Source of the DNA: Magnetovibrio sp. PR-2
Lineage (GTDB): Bacteria; Pseudomonadota; Alphaproteobacteria; Rhodospirillales; Magnetovibrionaceae
NCBI RefSeq assembly: GCF_036689815.1
Contig: NZ_JBAHUR010000005.1
Coordinates: 1-45,000 of the forward strand
Length of the DNA stretch: 45,000 nt
Direction: 5' to 3'
Shown here: positions 44,613 through 45,000 of the stretch, piece by piece
How positions within the stretch are numbered: position 1 is the stretch's first letter
Layout: each line of letters begins with the position of its first letter
Notes under the pieces: model-generated
The model's input: only the letters and a program-made list of their open reading frames with translations
Told to the model about the DNA's origin: nothing
Database searches by the model: none
Made by a program: the position numbers and the translations under genes

Positions 44613-45000
<388 letters not shown>

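Overview
This window is chromosomal DNA of an alphaproteobacterium, most likely of the marine Rhodospirillales type. The right edge holds the first ~390 nt of a 16S rRNA with alphaproteobacterial wording in its 5' domain. Other markers are a BolA/Grx4 pair behind purL, a CF1-ATPase zeta inhibitor (DUF1476), the lysC-ptsP-prfA-prmC neighbourhood, DUF1178 and DUF4167 proteins. Species was not determined. Most of the window is dense, ordinary core genome with short gaps and many 4-bp start/stop overlaps.

Layout. 0-5 kb: a partial unknown gene, a bidirectional terminator, then a leftward purine operon read as purC-purS-purQ-purL followed by bolA-like and grxD. 5-8.3 kb: leftward NRDE-family gene, then rightward zeta ATPase inhibitor, PagL-like outer-membrane deacylase, and a protein with degenerate phosphotransfer and receiver domains. 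8.3-12.5 kb (leftward): purB with a NifX-like gene coupled behind it, an MFS transporter and rsgA. 12.5-15 kb: an accessory patch of AT-richer DNA with a ParB/Srx-type gene split by a frameshift, and a HigB/HigA-type toxin-antitoxin module bracketed by two copies of the radC 3' end. 15-18.3 kb (leftward): radC, map, sfsA, a methyltransferase. 18.3-23 kb: comF-grxC-nitrilase-DUF1178 rightward, with a TehB-like methyltransferase, a CBS protein and ubiG leftward. 23-34.3 kb (rightward): lysC, nitronate monooxygenase family, ptsP, rodZ-like, ispG, hemA (glutamyl-tRNA reductase), prfA, prmC, DUF4167. 34.4-42.2 kb: MOSC protein (leftward), clpB with a candidate heat-shock promoter, a UPF0149/SEC-C protein, a small Cys-rich protein, an alpha/beta hydrolase, and a DUF898/M48 protease pair. 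42.2-45 kb: remnant of a chemoreceptor-hemerythrin gene, an M23 murein endopeptidase, then the rRNA promoter/leader and the 16S start.

How the genes fit together: de novo purine synthesis (purCSQL, purB); Fe-S/redox handling (BolA, Grx4, GrxC, NifX-like); envelope growth and turnover (RodZ-like, M23 peptidase, PagL-like, M48); tetrapyrrole and isoprenoid precursors (HemA, IspG) linked to translation termination (PrfA, PrmC); ubiquinone (UbiG); nitrogen-PTS signalling (PtsP).

Points most worth a second look: (1) the duplicated, diverged radC tail bracketing the toxin-antitoxin cassette; (2) the ParB-like gene whose two halves join exactly by a -1 shift at an A_AAA_AAC heptamer; (3) a glutamyl-tRNA reductase in a hemA-prfA-prmC operon in an alphaproteobacterium, a group that normally uses ALA synthase; (4) a Hpt-like/receiver-like protein that appears to lack both phosphorylation sites. 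I did not find a clearly new multi-gene system; the 12.9-15 kb patch is the best candidate region.
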